Source of the DNA: Coprinellus micaceus
Lineage: Eukaryota; Basidiomycota; Agaricomycetes; Agaricales; Psathyrellaceae
DNA: 64,000 bases
Direction of reading: 5' to 3'
NCBI GenBank assembly: GCA_951394405.1
Contig: OX596334.1
Span: 5,493,001 to 5,557,000 of the forward strand
Part shown: piece after piece, positions 11,256-21,874 of the stretch
Numbering within the stretch: the first letter of the stretch is position 1
How the letters are laid out: every line of letters begins with the position of its first letter
The notes under the pieces: model-generated
Database searches by the model: none
What the model saw: the letters and a program-made list of their open reading frames with translations, nothing else
What the model was told of the DNA's origin: nothing
Program-made: the position numbers and the translations under genes

Positions 11256-13193
11256 CTGCTTGTTGTTGACCACTGATTCCTCTGTCATCTCCAACTGCGG
11301 TATCAAGCGCCGAGTTGGAAGACGCCTTCGAACCCCAGCTCGAGCCGTCGTTCGATATCTGAAGTATCTTTCGCCGCCAAATGTGGTCGTCTCGAGCGCG
11401 TTCTCGAGTCAACCTTCACCTTACTACCCCGAGGGCCGGGGGTGCGCTGGCTGCGTCGTGGGCTCTTCAGCACAACGGAGTCCTCGCTCCTTCTCACCTC
11501 ACCTCACCTCCCCCACCCAGCTCCCGAAACTGTCTTTCAATACTCGCTTCCCAATCCGCCCCTGCTGGTTGAAGCCTCTGCCCCTCCGTCGCCGTTGAAA
11601 CTACCCAAGTGACGAGTGCGAACGACCTGGATCTTCATTATACCGCAGCCCAAACGCTGAAATCACGAGCGGTGTGGATCTCCGTCTGAGAATGGCGACT
11701 CAACATCGCTGCGGCACGATCATGAACGGCACCACCAGCGGTATTACAGCTATGCATAAACCCCGAGCTTCGAATTGCTAGGTTCGAACGTAAAGCTTCC
11801 TGGGACTCTAGGGTTCCCGAATCGCGCAGGAAGCTTCGGGTGAGCGGGGCCACTGCGGTTGCCGTGCCTGGCTGGGCTTCGGGACGACCGACTCTCTGCG
11901 AGGAGGAAAGCAAGAAAGGCGAGTATCACGAGTTGTGTAGGCCTTTCCTGGTACTCACAATTTCTGCAGGACTGTCTATGTTAGCGCCTCTCGGTTTCGA
12001 TTTCCGCTTCAGTACGGCACCCCAGGGGTCATTGCTCCGTCACTGCAAGACTCGCTCCCCTCACCGCCGTGGCATGCGAGCTGAGAAACGCTGAGAAACC
12101 CGACCTTACCGCCGGTGCACACAGGATGGGCGATACCTCGGAGTTGCACGGCAGTTGCCCAAGGAGAGGGAAGGTTGGAGCACCAGTGTTCCCCATCGGA
12201 GAAGCGAAACCACATGTGGCGTGGGCACTTGTTCGACAGCGACATGTATTGATATAATAATATTAGTAGTGACCCCTCTGTTCGTGTGAATAGCCTATTT
12301 CCAATGGCGGCGACACGTACGCCGCTGAGCTTGACTGGGCCTTCGTATTCCCCTCCCTAAGTCCTGACTCGAACTATCTCAGATTCCTGTGGAGGGGCTG
12401 GCCGTGTAAGAACGTCGAAATTGGCAGGCGGCTCGTCGTCTGGGCTGTATTCAGCACTCCATCGTGTAATCCTAATTCTTATCGGAGTCCCTGCCTCGAG
12501 CATCTTAAAAGTCATCGTTCGTTATTCTCGTTAGTCTTAGACGGTATCCCATCGTACTGTGAAGCACATCGGGGGGATGTTGAATCCTATAAGCTACCCA
12601 CCCGACATTCTGACTAATGTACGATCAGCTTCCTCTCAATTCTTGCTGAATTTCACTGGCGGAATTTCGGCAGGCTGAGGTCACAGTAGCATTTGAGGTC
12701 GTCTACGCGCCAGTACTGTCCTGATCGCCTCAACGACTCTGAAGCAGGGACTCGAGGTATCAATTGCAAGTCGTCGCCCGAGGTGCCCAAAGTATGAGGC
12801 TTGAAGGCGTACCAATTGCAACGACGGAAGCTCGCGGCCCATCATGCCACCTTGGAAAACCGTAGGCCAAATTCTGGAAGAATTGAGTACATGGTGATAT
12901 GCGGGAGTACCGCACCTCCGACTTTTAGATTAGATCCTGACGCGCTCGAATAGACTGAAACAATGGTGTTACAATACCCTGCTTGATGCGCAGAGGTAGC
13001 CTTTGCATAGGCTCAGAACATGATCAGGAGCCAACCGACATTGACAGCCTGAGGGTTTGCATGAACTTTGAATAGCAATCTCGCGGACCGAGAGCATGTG
13101 CATAGCACTCTGGGATCTACTTCGACTAACTGGGACACTCTGTCCAGGAAGACAAGAAACATCCTCGCTCGTCACTATCCATCCACCATCCCC
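11256..13193. other. No gene recognised
   Basis: Short frames only; none shows family motifs. 12250-13060 looks entirely non-coding. Confidence 0.45.
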
Positions 13194-13870
13194 TCAGACC
13201 TTGCCTTGCCTTTGACGCATCTTCCCGTAGCGATTCATTCGGTGCACGCTGAGTAACTCCGAATCCCCTCTTTTGGCAAGTTGGGCCGCGAGGATGGCAC
13301 ACAAGGCAGCCAGTAAAAAGAGTGCGATTTCCCTCCATCGCCTCGTAATCACTAAGTCACAGTAAGACAACCGAACCATGGAGCCCAACGAAGAAACGCA
13401 CGCTCTCCAATCCAATTATGCGGTCTCCTCTTATCAGATCCTTTGCTCTCCCAAAGCCAGGCGTACTCTTGCTGTGTCTCGAGGTCACTTGGGGATTTGG
13501 GTACACCCGAGCTGGCGGTGCCGTTCCGAGGTAGTGCACCTTTGTTGTTTGGGTGGGCAGGGGGCTTGAGATATGGTAAGCGAGCCATCATGGAGATCAG
13601 AAAGAACAGTAAGCTGACCTTTTGGAGCGCCAACCCTGAAGTGTCTGAAGTTTGAGACGGACCTACGACTTACATCGTGTGAAAGAGCGGAAGTGGGAAG
13701 TTGAGTGGACAAAACATCGACCGAGACAAGAGAGCACGAGCCTACGTTCTGTCGTGATACGCAGCCTAGAATGCATCAACTCCGACGGTTCCAGAGAGCC
13801 TGCTCCAGGACTTTCGCTTTCAGATACATCGTCGTCGAAATCGAATGCTGTGGCCGTCTGGGTGCTCATG
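13194..13870 (-). CDS. Possible spliced gene with hydrophobic segments (unknown)
   Basis: On the minus strand, an exon ending ...STSHFRSFTR joins through a GTAAGT donor and a CTTCAG acceptor (phase 1) to W-LALQKVSLLFFLISMMARLP and a polar stretch ending in IGERAFLRWAPW. A downstream frame carries a clear hydrophobic helix (IALFLLAALCAILAAQLA). The first junction fits well. The second would need an unusually short intron or a frame change, so the model may be wrong or the gene decayed. No family is recognised; a small membrane protein is possible. Confidence 0.3.
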
Positions 13871-14464
13871 AAACTAAGATCTTAGGTTCACATACCGTTT
13901 GAGCAACCGAGTCTGTCTAGCGGAGAGTTAGAACCTTACCAGTATTGTTCCCACCGGGATTTCCCTTGAAATTTTATAGTCGCTGGTGAGTACCCCGCCG
14001 AGGATGGTACAGTCAAACGTACATTTGAATTTTCGCTTGGTGGGCGCGATGGAGGTGGGGATTGGGGCGATTGCAGTATGGAGGCGACAAACTGTGGATT
14101 GGCAGATATCACTGAGAGCACAGCTTCTTCAAGCATACTCCAATCCGCTACTCCAGTGACCAAGGGCCATGAGTTCTTAAACTACGGTTTGCACTCGGAC
14201 GATTTGACTCACTGGCACCTTGGAGCTCACTTTCAACATCGTCCAGCCTGAGAGAGAGGGATGCCTGGGCCTGGTATAAAGATCAGCGCCACACACTGTT
14301 AAAGGGAAAGAGGACGACTTTACACTAGCTAGGGATGCACTGAGTTGCCGCAGCTCCCACTGAAACTCTGTAGCGTTGTATGAGTATACCCCCTACCGTG
14401 TGGGTAGACGAGATATCTCACCTTGCTTGAGGAGCTGTACCCGCTGCTGTTGACCCTCCTCTAC

Positions 14465-14951
14465 CTAGGTGATTTCAGATAAAGGTCAATAGTACATATG
14501 GCAAGGCTCACTGCTTGTAACGTCGACCGTTTTACACTCTCACGAACGGCTTCCTTGAGTTCGGAGAAAGAAGTGAGCAACTTCGCGATATCTAGGTAGG
14601 GCGTCAGAGACGGGCGGCGGGCTGAGAGCATTCACGTACCGTTCGACCCTTGTGTACCTCTGCATTCTAGTGATGCCACGCGAGACGAAATCCCATGCTG
14701 AGAAAGATTGTGAGGTTGGAATTGAGTGGTGATTCCTGGACAAATCTTACCTGCTCCTCCGCCCCTCGCTCATACCCTGCCTGAAGCTTTCCCAAAGATT
14801 TGGAGCTCTTGAGGAGGGTCTCTTCAAGCACGTCAACTCGTTCGGATTGGTTGTGAAGAAATCCTTCAAGCCGTTCGACTTCGTCACCAACCCTTAGATC
14901 CAACTCCCTCTGTAGCTCGTGGACGAAGGTCCGAAGCTGGTCGGTTACCAT
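14465..14951 (-). CDS. Hypothetical helical/coiled-coil protein, partial model (three exons)
   Basis: Exons 14951-14751, 14697-14640 and 14591-14465 join with consistent phases across introns of 53 and 48 bp (GTAAGA...CTCAG and GTACGT...CCTAG). The product begins MVTDQLRTFVHELQRELDLR and continues with heptad-like leucines (VERLEGFL, ERVDVLEETLLKS), then KLLTSFSELKEAVRESV and LQAVSLAICTIDLYL. It would be largely alpha-helical. The frame is open upstream of the methionine through an acidic DDNDDDDRNQLQVLE stretch, so the true start is probably further 5' (toward 15290), and more exons may follow 14465. No known family is assigned. Confidence 0.4.
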
Positions 14952-15357
14952 TTCAAGAACTTGAAGTTGATTCCTGTCGTCGTCGTCATTGTCATCACTT
15001 TGATCCGTGCTTTGATCATCGTGAGACGGTGACGCTGTTTGCCTGAAGAGCAGCTGCCTTCTGCTTGCCTGAGAAGATGACTATGAAAAAGTCAAAGGGA
15101 TCGCCCACTGCAGAGAAGGTTATCCTCACCATTGGGGGGTCGTTGTTAAAAGAAGATATCCAAACGTGTGGCTCAGTCTCCTGTGGCAGGCGCTGGTGAT
15201 GCCTCATGGCCAGGTGCCTTTTGATTCTTTTGCCTCTTGAACTTGACTCGGTCATTTCTCTTTCAGTACCTCCTGCTCCTAGCGTTGCCACCGAACCTCC
15301 CTTCGTGAAGAAGGTGTCCCAAATGCTCGAAGTCCCTCGGCCTCGACGCCAGGTCGT

Positions 15358-15656
15358 CTACATGGCCATTGATGCTTTTATTGCCGACGACTCCGACCTC
15401 CTCTTGCCCCGCCGCCCCAGGGCCAAAGCCAACGGACGGATTTCAGGTCGCCACTCCACCAGGAATGTTATGTCGCGACACCAGCGTAAATATGCATCTA
15501 CCCGCCCCCATACTGTCCTGGAAGCTGCCGACGTACTGTTCAGAAATAGTCGTGTCGTGGAAGGGAGAACCGGGGGTAAGGATGCGATTTCATGGCTGCC
15601 CAATGATTCATCGTCACACGTCACGGGCCTTCTTTCCAACACCTCGAAAACGAGCA
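15358..15656 (-). pseudogene. F-box protein gene, severed C-terminal part
   Basis: This minus-strand frame continues exactly in phase from the F-box gene at 23794-25321 when the 8,132-bp LTR element plus one copy of its 5-bp target duplication is removed. The join reads TAIQ/LLVFEVLERRPVTC and runs on to the stop at 15358. The combined reading frame is 1,827 nt (608 residues), divisible by three and free of stops. On its own this stretch has no promoter or start and is presumably dead. Confidence 0.85.
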
Positions 15657-15661
15657 GTTGG

Positions 15662-16442
15662 TGTTACGCTTCGCTTCACACCTCCCCTTCACACCTATGC
15701 ACGACCACTTTACTTTTTTTCTCTTTTTTTATGACTCTTAGTTATTATGACTCCGCAGTTACCCCGCAGCTACCCCTGACTCATGCGCAGTATGCGCTTA
15801 CTACGACTCCACAGATACCCCGCAGCTACTCTGACATCATGCGCTCCACTAATACTCCACTCCCCCACTATTTACTCCACCCACTCCACTATGACCTCAT
15901 TATATCATCATACGCAGCTACCCCTTGACTCATACTAAAGTAGTATAAAGACCCCTTAGTTTATCCCATGTAGGTTAGCTTGTTATACTTTAATCTTAGT
16001 CCCCTTTCGCCCACTCCATCACTCCGCTCCTATTCAATAAGCTCCTGCAAGACTTCCGCAACTCCACAAGACTCCTTCTGCACCACGCACCATAGCCAAG
16101 ACAGTGAACGCCACTGAGAACCTTCCACACTCCACTATTGTCAAGTAGTGAACCCGCCGTGTGACGACGCCAGACTTGCCTAGGAGATCGCCAAACTAGG
16201 GAGCATCTGTAAGCCGGACTTGACTAGAAGATCGCCAAACTAGTAAGCATCCGAGAGTATCCGTGGACCCCTGACGTGTCATAGAGAACGATCAAGTCTG
16301 ATACCAGTGCAACGTTCTATCGACCAATAGACGTGTGACTGACCCGCGCGACATCCCAGAAGCTATTAGGAATAGGGGGATAGTACGACTAAGAAGCCGA
16401 CCAGTGACGGACAACGCCAACTCCCTCATCGAGGTCGTAACA
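15662..16442 (+). repeat. 5' LTR
   Basis: 781 bp, TG...CA termini, apparently identical to the 3' LTR. It contains a TATAAAG box (15944), a probable transcription start near 15978, and an internal near-repeat of AGATCGCCAAACTAG (about 16184 and 16230). Confidence 0.97.
15944..15950 (+). promoter_or_regulatory. LTR TATA box
   Basis: TATAAAG in the U3 part of the 5' LTR. The predicted start site about 30-35 bp downstream coincides with the sequence AGCTTGTTAT (15978-15987), which is complementary to the region just after the LTR. The same box occurs at 23295 in the 3' LTR. Confidence 0.6.
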
Positions 16443-18162
16443 GAATAACAAGCTCCAACAACGTTGCCTTCGTTCTAAACGAACGCAACAAACCAACGAC
16501 GTCACGGATCAACGAAGCAGGCCGCCGACTCCAGAAACCCCTGAACTATCCTGCTTTGGGAATCACCACACCTTCAGTAGACTCGACAAGCTCGATTACG
16601 GGTGTGAAGAAAACGACGACGGAAACGTCTGGTCCATCTGCAAACGTCAACCGTGTCCATACCGATTTCAATATCCGTGCGATACAGCTGAAGTAGACCA
16701 ATCACGAACACCAGCCCACGACGACGAACACGAAAAAGACTTCGTACACAGGTCTACACAAAATCAGATAAACCAACACAGAGAACGTCGAGCACAAGCT
16801 ATCGAGATCCACTTGATCAACAAACAAAGGACAAAGAAGCTCCATGAGGAACAAGTAAAGCAATTACTTGAACAGCAAGCCACCAAGAAAGCAAAGGAAG
16901 AAGGCCTAGCACTAAGTCTCCACTCCGCCGGAATCACACCGTTTGGATCGCAAGCACCATCGCCAGTATCCCATCAGGGTAAACCATACGAAAGACAAGC
17001 GTCTAAATCTAGACAAGGATCACGAGCACAAACACCGAAGACAGAACATCCGATACCAAGTTTTTTTGGACCACCAGTACCACCGCCGCTCGTATCGCAT
17101 CCATCAGTAATCAAAGAACAAACCGAAGGAAATTCCCCTGAACAAAAAGAAGACGTCGACGAAACAATGTCCGACCACGGAGATCCCCCAAACCCCGAGA
17201 ACCCACCAGCCATCAATACCACTACGATCACCGGATCCGACGCCAAGGTATCTGTCAAAGACTATGACGGGGACCGAACGCGCTTCCAAGCTTTCAAAGA
17301 CTCGGTGGAGCTTTACTTCGAATTCTATCAAGAACAATTTGAAGGAAAGGACCGAAAGAAGATAGTCCTTGTCCTTTCGAAGCTAACAAGTGGAGAAGCC
17401 CTGATATGGAGGAAACTCTATATGAAATCAGAGGAATACAAGTCCGACAAGTACAACGAATTTTGGACCAAATTCGAAAAGACGTTCAAGAAGCAATACC
17501 AGGAAGATGACGCACACTACTATCTTAAGAACAAGCAGCAATCACCGAAGGAATCAGCTCAAACCTTCATCACCAACTGGAGGACACTAGCAGACACAGC
17601 CGAATTCAAGCTCGAGGGCAACGATCGTACCGCCCTCGGATACTTGAAACCACTCCTCAGGGACGGGTTAGTCAAAAGAATGGCTCAACAACTCGACGAA
17701 CCCACAGACTTCGAAGAATGGGTGAAAGCAGCCATCACCTTCGATAACAAATACCGACAACAAAACGATCAACGAATGGGGTTATCACGACCATTCGTCG
17801 CACAAGGGTTTAGACCCACACAGAAACCAGTCAAAGACCCCTACGCCATGGACGTCGACGCCATGACCATGGAAGAACAAACTCAGAGAAGGGAATACAT
17901 GAACAAGCAAGAATGCTACAACTGCGGACGAAAAGGACACTTCGCCCGAGAATGCCGTCAACCCAAGAAACCCCGTAACGAATCATACCAAAATCGTTAC
18001 GGATCTCCATCAAATAGCCGAGCTATCGCAGCTATCTCCAAGCCCCCTACCGCCGACACAGCACGACACATCCGGTCTCTTCTGGCCCAATACACGGGCG
18101 CAGAAGAAGAAAGAATCTTCGCCGAATTCAGGAGCATGCAACTCGAACCGGATTTTCAGTGA
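16441..18162 (+). CDS. gag: Gag-like capsid/nucleocapsid polyprotein
   Basis: The frame is open from the LTR boundary (16441) to TGA at 18160 (573 codons), yet its first ATG is at 17167. It has a low-complexity Gln/Lys-rich N-terminus, a retrotransposon Gag core (SVKDYDGDRTRFQAFKDSV, WTKFEKTFKKQY, SPKESAQTFITNWRTLA) and a CCHC zinc knuckle CYNCGRKGHFAREC (about 17913-17954) that binds element RNA. It would form the virus-like particle. Initiation is unclear: use of ATG 17167 would give a 331-residue protein lacking the N-terminal part, while a TTG at 16813 or another non-AUG codon would give a longer one. It ends in a GTGA overlap with pol, one base back in frame. The A-rich codon usage differs from neighbouring host genes. 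Confidence 0.9.
   Translation, partial: QNNKLQQRCLRSKRTQQTNDVTDQRSRPPTPETPELSCFGNHHTFSRLDKLDYGCEENDDGNVWSICKRQPCPYRFQYPCDTAEVDQSRTPAHDDEHEKDFVHRSTQNQINQHRERRAQAIEIHLINKQRTKKLHEEQVKQLLEQQATKKAKEEGLALSLHSAGITPFGSQAPSPVSHQGKPYERQASKSRQGSRAQTPKTEHPIPSFFGPPVPPPLVSHPSVIKEQTEGNSPEQKEDVDETMSDHGDPPNPENPPAINTTTITGSDAKVSVKDYDGDRTRFQAFKDSVELYFEFYQEQFEGKDRKKIVLVLSKLTSGEALIWRKLYMKSEEYKSDKYNEFWTKFEKTFKKQYQEDDAHYYLKNKQQSPKESAQTFITNWRTLADTAEFKLEGNDRTALGYLKPLLRDGLVKRMAQQLDEPTDFEEWVKAAITFDNKYRQQNDQRMGLSRPFVAQGFRPTQKPVKDPYAMDVDAMTMEEQTQRREYMNKQECYNCGRKGHFARECRQPKKPRNESYQNRYGSPSNSRAIAAISKPPTADTARHIRSLLAQYTGAEEERIFAEFRSMQLEPDFQ
16445..16454 (+). other. Putative self-primer binding site
   Basis: ATAACAAGCT, two bases past the 5' LTR, is a perfect 10-nt complement of AGCTTGTTAT at the predicted 5' end of the element's own transcript (15978-15987). 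No tRNA-type TGG start follows the LTR. Tf1/sushi-group chromoviruses prime reverse transcription from the 5' end of their own mRNA (established for Tf1), so this arrangement fits self-priming. Confidence 0.55.
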
Positions 18163-21100
18163 AGGAGGAACAATCGGCTATCTCTCCATCGCTGTGCATC
18201 CGATCCATGCTGATAGCCGAGACAAGTAACCAAAGCATGCACATCCCTGTCCGCATCACCCAAGAAGACCGAAACATCGACACCCGAGGTTTCATCGATT
18301 GCGGCGCAGGAGGAAAGTTCATAGACTCCAAATTCGCTCAAGACTACCAAATCAAGACCACCCCACTCCGTTACCCCATTGAAGCAAAAAACGTCGATGG
18401 AACCCCCAATAAGCATGGGACCATCACCCACTACGTCAGACTCCCTATCACCATCAATCAGAAGACCAAGACCCACCAACTTTTCGTTTGCGGCCTTGGG
18501 AAACAAACCGTCATTTTAGGTTTCCCTTGGCTCCAAGACGAAAACCCGATCATAGATTGGAAGCTTGGCACTCTGACATGGCGAACACCTGACACTGACC
18601 CAGTACCGATCGAAATATCCGAAATAGAACTGGACCCACAGATAGAAGTAGAAGTCTTCTATCTCCAAAATGACGAACTCAAAGAAGAAGAAGGGATACC
18701 TGCCCCTATCTACATTGCAAGAACCACGCTATCACGCAAACTCATTCTACCCACCTACTCCGAATACCCCGACGAATTCGATGAGTTTGACGACTTCGAT
18801 GACGAAATCGAAGAAAAGACCGAAGAAGAGATCAAAGCAAAGCTACCGGAGGCCTATCACGAGTTTCTCGACGTTTTTAGCAAGAAAAACGCCGATAAAT
18901 TCCCAGCCAGCACGAAATACGACCACGCGATCAACGTCAAAGATAGTTTTCAACCAAGAAGAATGAAACCATACATTCTTTCACCCGACCAGGAGAAAGA
19001 AGTCAAAGATTTCATCAAAGAAAACTTGAAATTAGGACGAATCCGACCCTCTCAATCGCCTATGGGTTCCCCAGTATTTTTCGTAAAGAAAAAGAGTGGG
19101 AAACTCCGACTTTGCCAAGATTATCGATACCTCAACGAACACACGATATCCGATGCCTACCCAATTCCCCGAATCGACGATCTTCTCAAAAGATTCCAGA
19201 AAGCCAAGTACTTTTTCAAGATCGACTTGAAATGGGGATACAATAACGTCCGAATCAAAGAAGGCGACCAATGGAAAGCGGCCTTCTCAACCCAACGAGG
19301 GCTCTTCGAACCCACAGTCATGTTTTTCGGTCTGAAAAACTCTCCACCCACCTTCCAACGACTCATGGATGATGTCATTCAAGGACCAGACATCATTGAA
19401 GAAACTGCTCTCGTCAAAAGATCCGACAAAAATGCTCTTGTAAAAACATCCGAAGAACCCGAAGAACCACCATGGGTTGAAGTATACATGGATGACACGC
19501 TTGGAGCAGGAGAAACCAAGGAAGAATGTCGAAAAGAAGCTTTCCGTACCCTTCGCAAGCTCAGGAAGGCCGGACTCCCCGCCAACATCGACAAATGTGC
19601 ATTCGAAGTCCCAGAAGTTGATTTTCTAGGATTCATCATCGGACATGGAAAAATCCGTATGGATCCAGACAAAATCAAGGGACTAACCGAATGGCCCATC
19701 CCAACAAAGCTAAAGGAAGTACGATCATTCCTAGGCTTTGGAAACTTCTATCGACGCTTCATCAAGAACTACTCCACTATCGCTGCCCCACTACACGCTC
19801 TACAAGGAAAGGACGTTCCATTCATCTGGTCTGACGAATGCAACACAGCCTTCAACCTCCTTAAAGAGAAGTTCACGTCATACCCAGTACTCCACCTTCC
19901 AAATCCAGACCAGCCGTACCAGATCGAAGCAGACGCCTCCAAATACGCATCAGGAGCCGTCTTAACCCAACTAGACGAACATGGAGCAAGACACCCGATA
20001 TGCTTCATGTCGAAAACGTTCGATAGCGCCCAGAAAAACTACGAAATTTACGACAGGGAACTCCTCGCCATTATTCGCGCTCTTGAAGAATGGTGACCAT
20101 TCATCCAAGGATCACCCTTCGTAACAACAGTATACTCCGACCATCAGAACCTCACGTATTGGAAGAACCCCCAACGACTCAGCCCCCGACAAGCCCGAGC
20201 ATTTCTCACCCTATCGAAGTACAACTTCGAATTGAAACATCAACCAGGTACCAAGATGTTCCAATCAGATGCTCTATCAAGACGACCCGATCTATGTTTA
20301 GACGAAGAAGATCCGAAAGAAGTCGTCATGCTTCCACCGGACTTATTCGTAAACCTGATCGACACTGCGCTCCAAGAACAAATTCTCAACTCCGACAAAA
20401 TGGAATTAGAAGCAGCTGACGCGCTTAAACTCCTATTGGAAGAAGGCCCCACAGACCTCCAGAATGACCTGCAAGACTGGACTGTGGAGACCAAAGACGA
20501 CAAACACATGCTTTTCCGAAAAGGAAAAGCTTACATCCCCAACGATATCGAACTCAGACGCAAGATTGTTCAATCACACCATGACTCAACAACCATCGGA
20601 CACCCTGGCGAACTTGGAACATTCAACGCCGTCAAAGAAGATTACTGGTGGCCAGGAATGCGCAAATTCATCAAAGCCTACGTCAAGGGATGCGCAGAAT
20701 GTCAACAGTTCAAAATCAACCGACAACCCGTTAAACCCACGCTACTCCCAATCACCGGACCCAAATCGAACCGCCCCTTTACCCAACTATCGGTAGACTT
20801 CATCACCGACCTACCACCGTCAAAAGGATACGACTCCATAATGATCGTGGTCGATCATGGTCTAACGAAGGGGGTAATTCTTGAACCCTGCAACAAGACG
20901 ATCACCGCCAAGCAAACCGCGGATGCTTTTGTTCGCCGTGTTTTCACCGATTACGGCCTTCCAGACAAAATCATTTCAGATCGAGGCCCCCAATTTGCGT
21001 CCAAGACGTTCCGAGACCTTCTAGAACGCCTCAGAATCAACTCCGCACTATCAACTGCCTTTCATCCTCAGACAGATGGAGGTACCGAACGCGTCAACCA

Positions 21101-21821
21101 AGAAATAGAAGCGTACCTTGCTATCTATTGCTCCGCAAACCCAGCAACATGGAGCCAAGCTCTACCAATCCTACAGTTCGTTCACAACTCCCGCAAACAT
21201 GCTGATAGAACCCACACCCCTTTCGAACTCATCATGGGAACCCAACCTCGCGCCCTACCGGAAGCATTTGACAAGACAAACTTCCCAGACAATGAGGAAC
21301 GGTTCAAGGAGCTTCAAAAGTCCCGAAACGAAGCATTATCCGCCCATGAACTAGCCAGAAACCGCATGATCGAACGAACGGACAAGACTTGGAAGCCATT
21401 CAAGTTAGGCGACCAAGTCTGGCTAGAAGCAAGGAACCTGAAGCTTCCATACCGATCAAAGAAGATGCAACCCAAGAGACTGGGACCATTCAAGATCATT
21501 GAATTGATTGGACTCCGTGCATATCGACTGAAACTCCCAAAGGGATGGAAGATCCACAACGTTTTCCACATCTCGCTTCTATCACCATTCAACTCCACCG
21601 ATGCCCATGGCCCCTCTCACCCAGAACCTCCACCTGACATCATTGGTGGAGAAGAGGAGTACGAAATCGAAGGAATCATCAATCACAGGGTCAAACGCAA
21701 TGGAACCGTGGAATATCTCATCAAATGGCTTGGCTATGACGAAACCAAGTGGTTCAAAGAAGACGAACTAGTGCACAGCCAAGAGACTCTGGAAGATTAT
21801 AAAAGAGACAACAGTTTGTGA
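18159..21821 (+). pseudogene. pol: Pol polyprotein with in-frame stop (PR-RT-RH-IN-chromodomain)
   Basis: One continuous frame from the gag overlap to 21821 except for TGA at 20094-20096. Domains in order: aspartic protease with FIDCGAGGKFID (about 18291), where DCG replaces the usual DSG/DTG; reverse transcriptase with LRLCQDYRYLN and the YMDD catalytic box (19485-19496); RNase H with EADASKYASGAVL; zinc-binding HHCC (about 20575-20702); integrase DDE core (SVDFITDL, SDRGPQFASK, DGGTERVNQE); GPF/Y module; and a C-terminal chromodomain (YEIEGIINHRV...EYLIKWLGYDETKW, about 21660-21800) that targets integration to heterochromatin. The stop follows ALEEW where relatives usually carry arginine, which fits one C-to-T change at a CGA codon. 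It removes part of RNase H, integrase and the chromodomain unless read through. About 25 extra residues (ETALVKRSDKNALVKTSEE) lie just before YMDD. Confidence 0.92.
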
Positions 21822-21874
21822 CTTCAAAAACAAACCAACTCCTCCACTCCCAACTCAACCACTTCATCCTACCA

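Noticed and set aside
16813..18162. Gag start at 16813 as a definite start
   Set aside because: Codon 16813 is TTG; the frame is open upstream to the LTR and the first ATG is 17167, so the start is left open.
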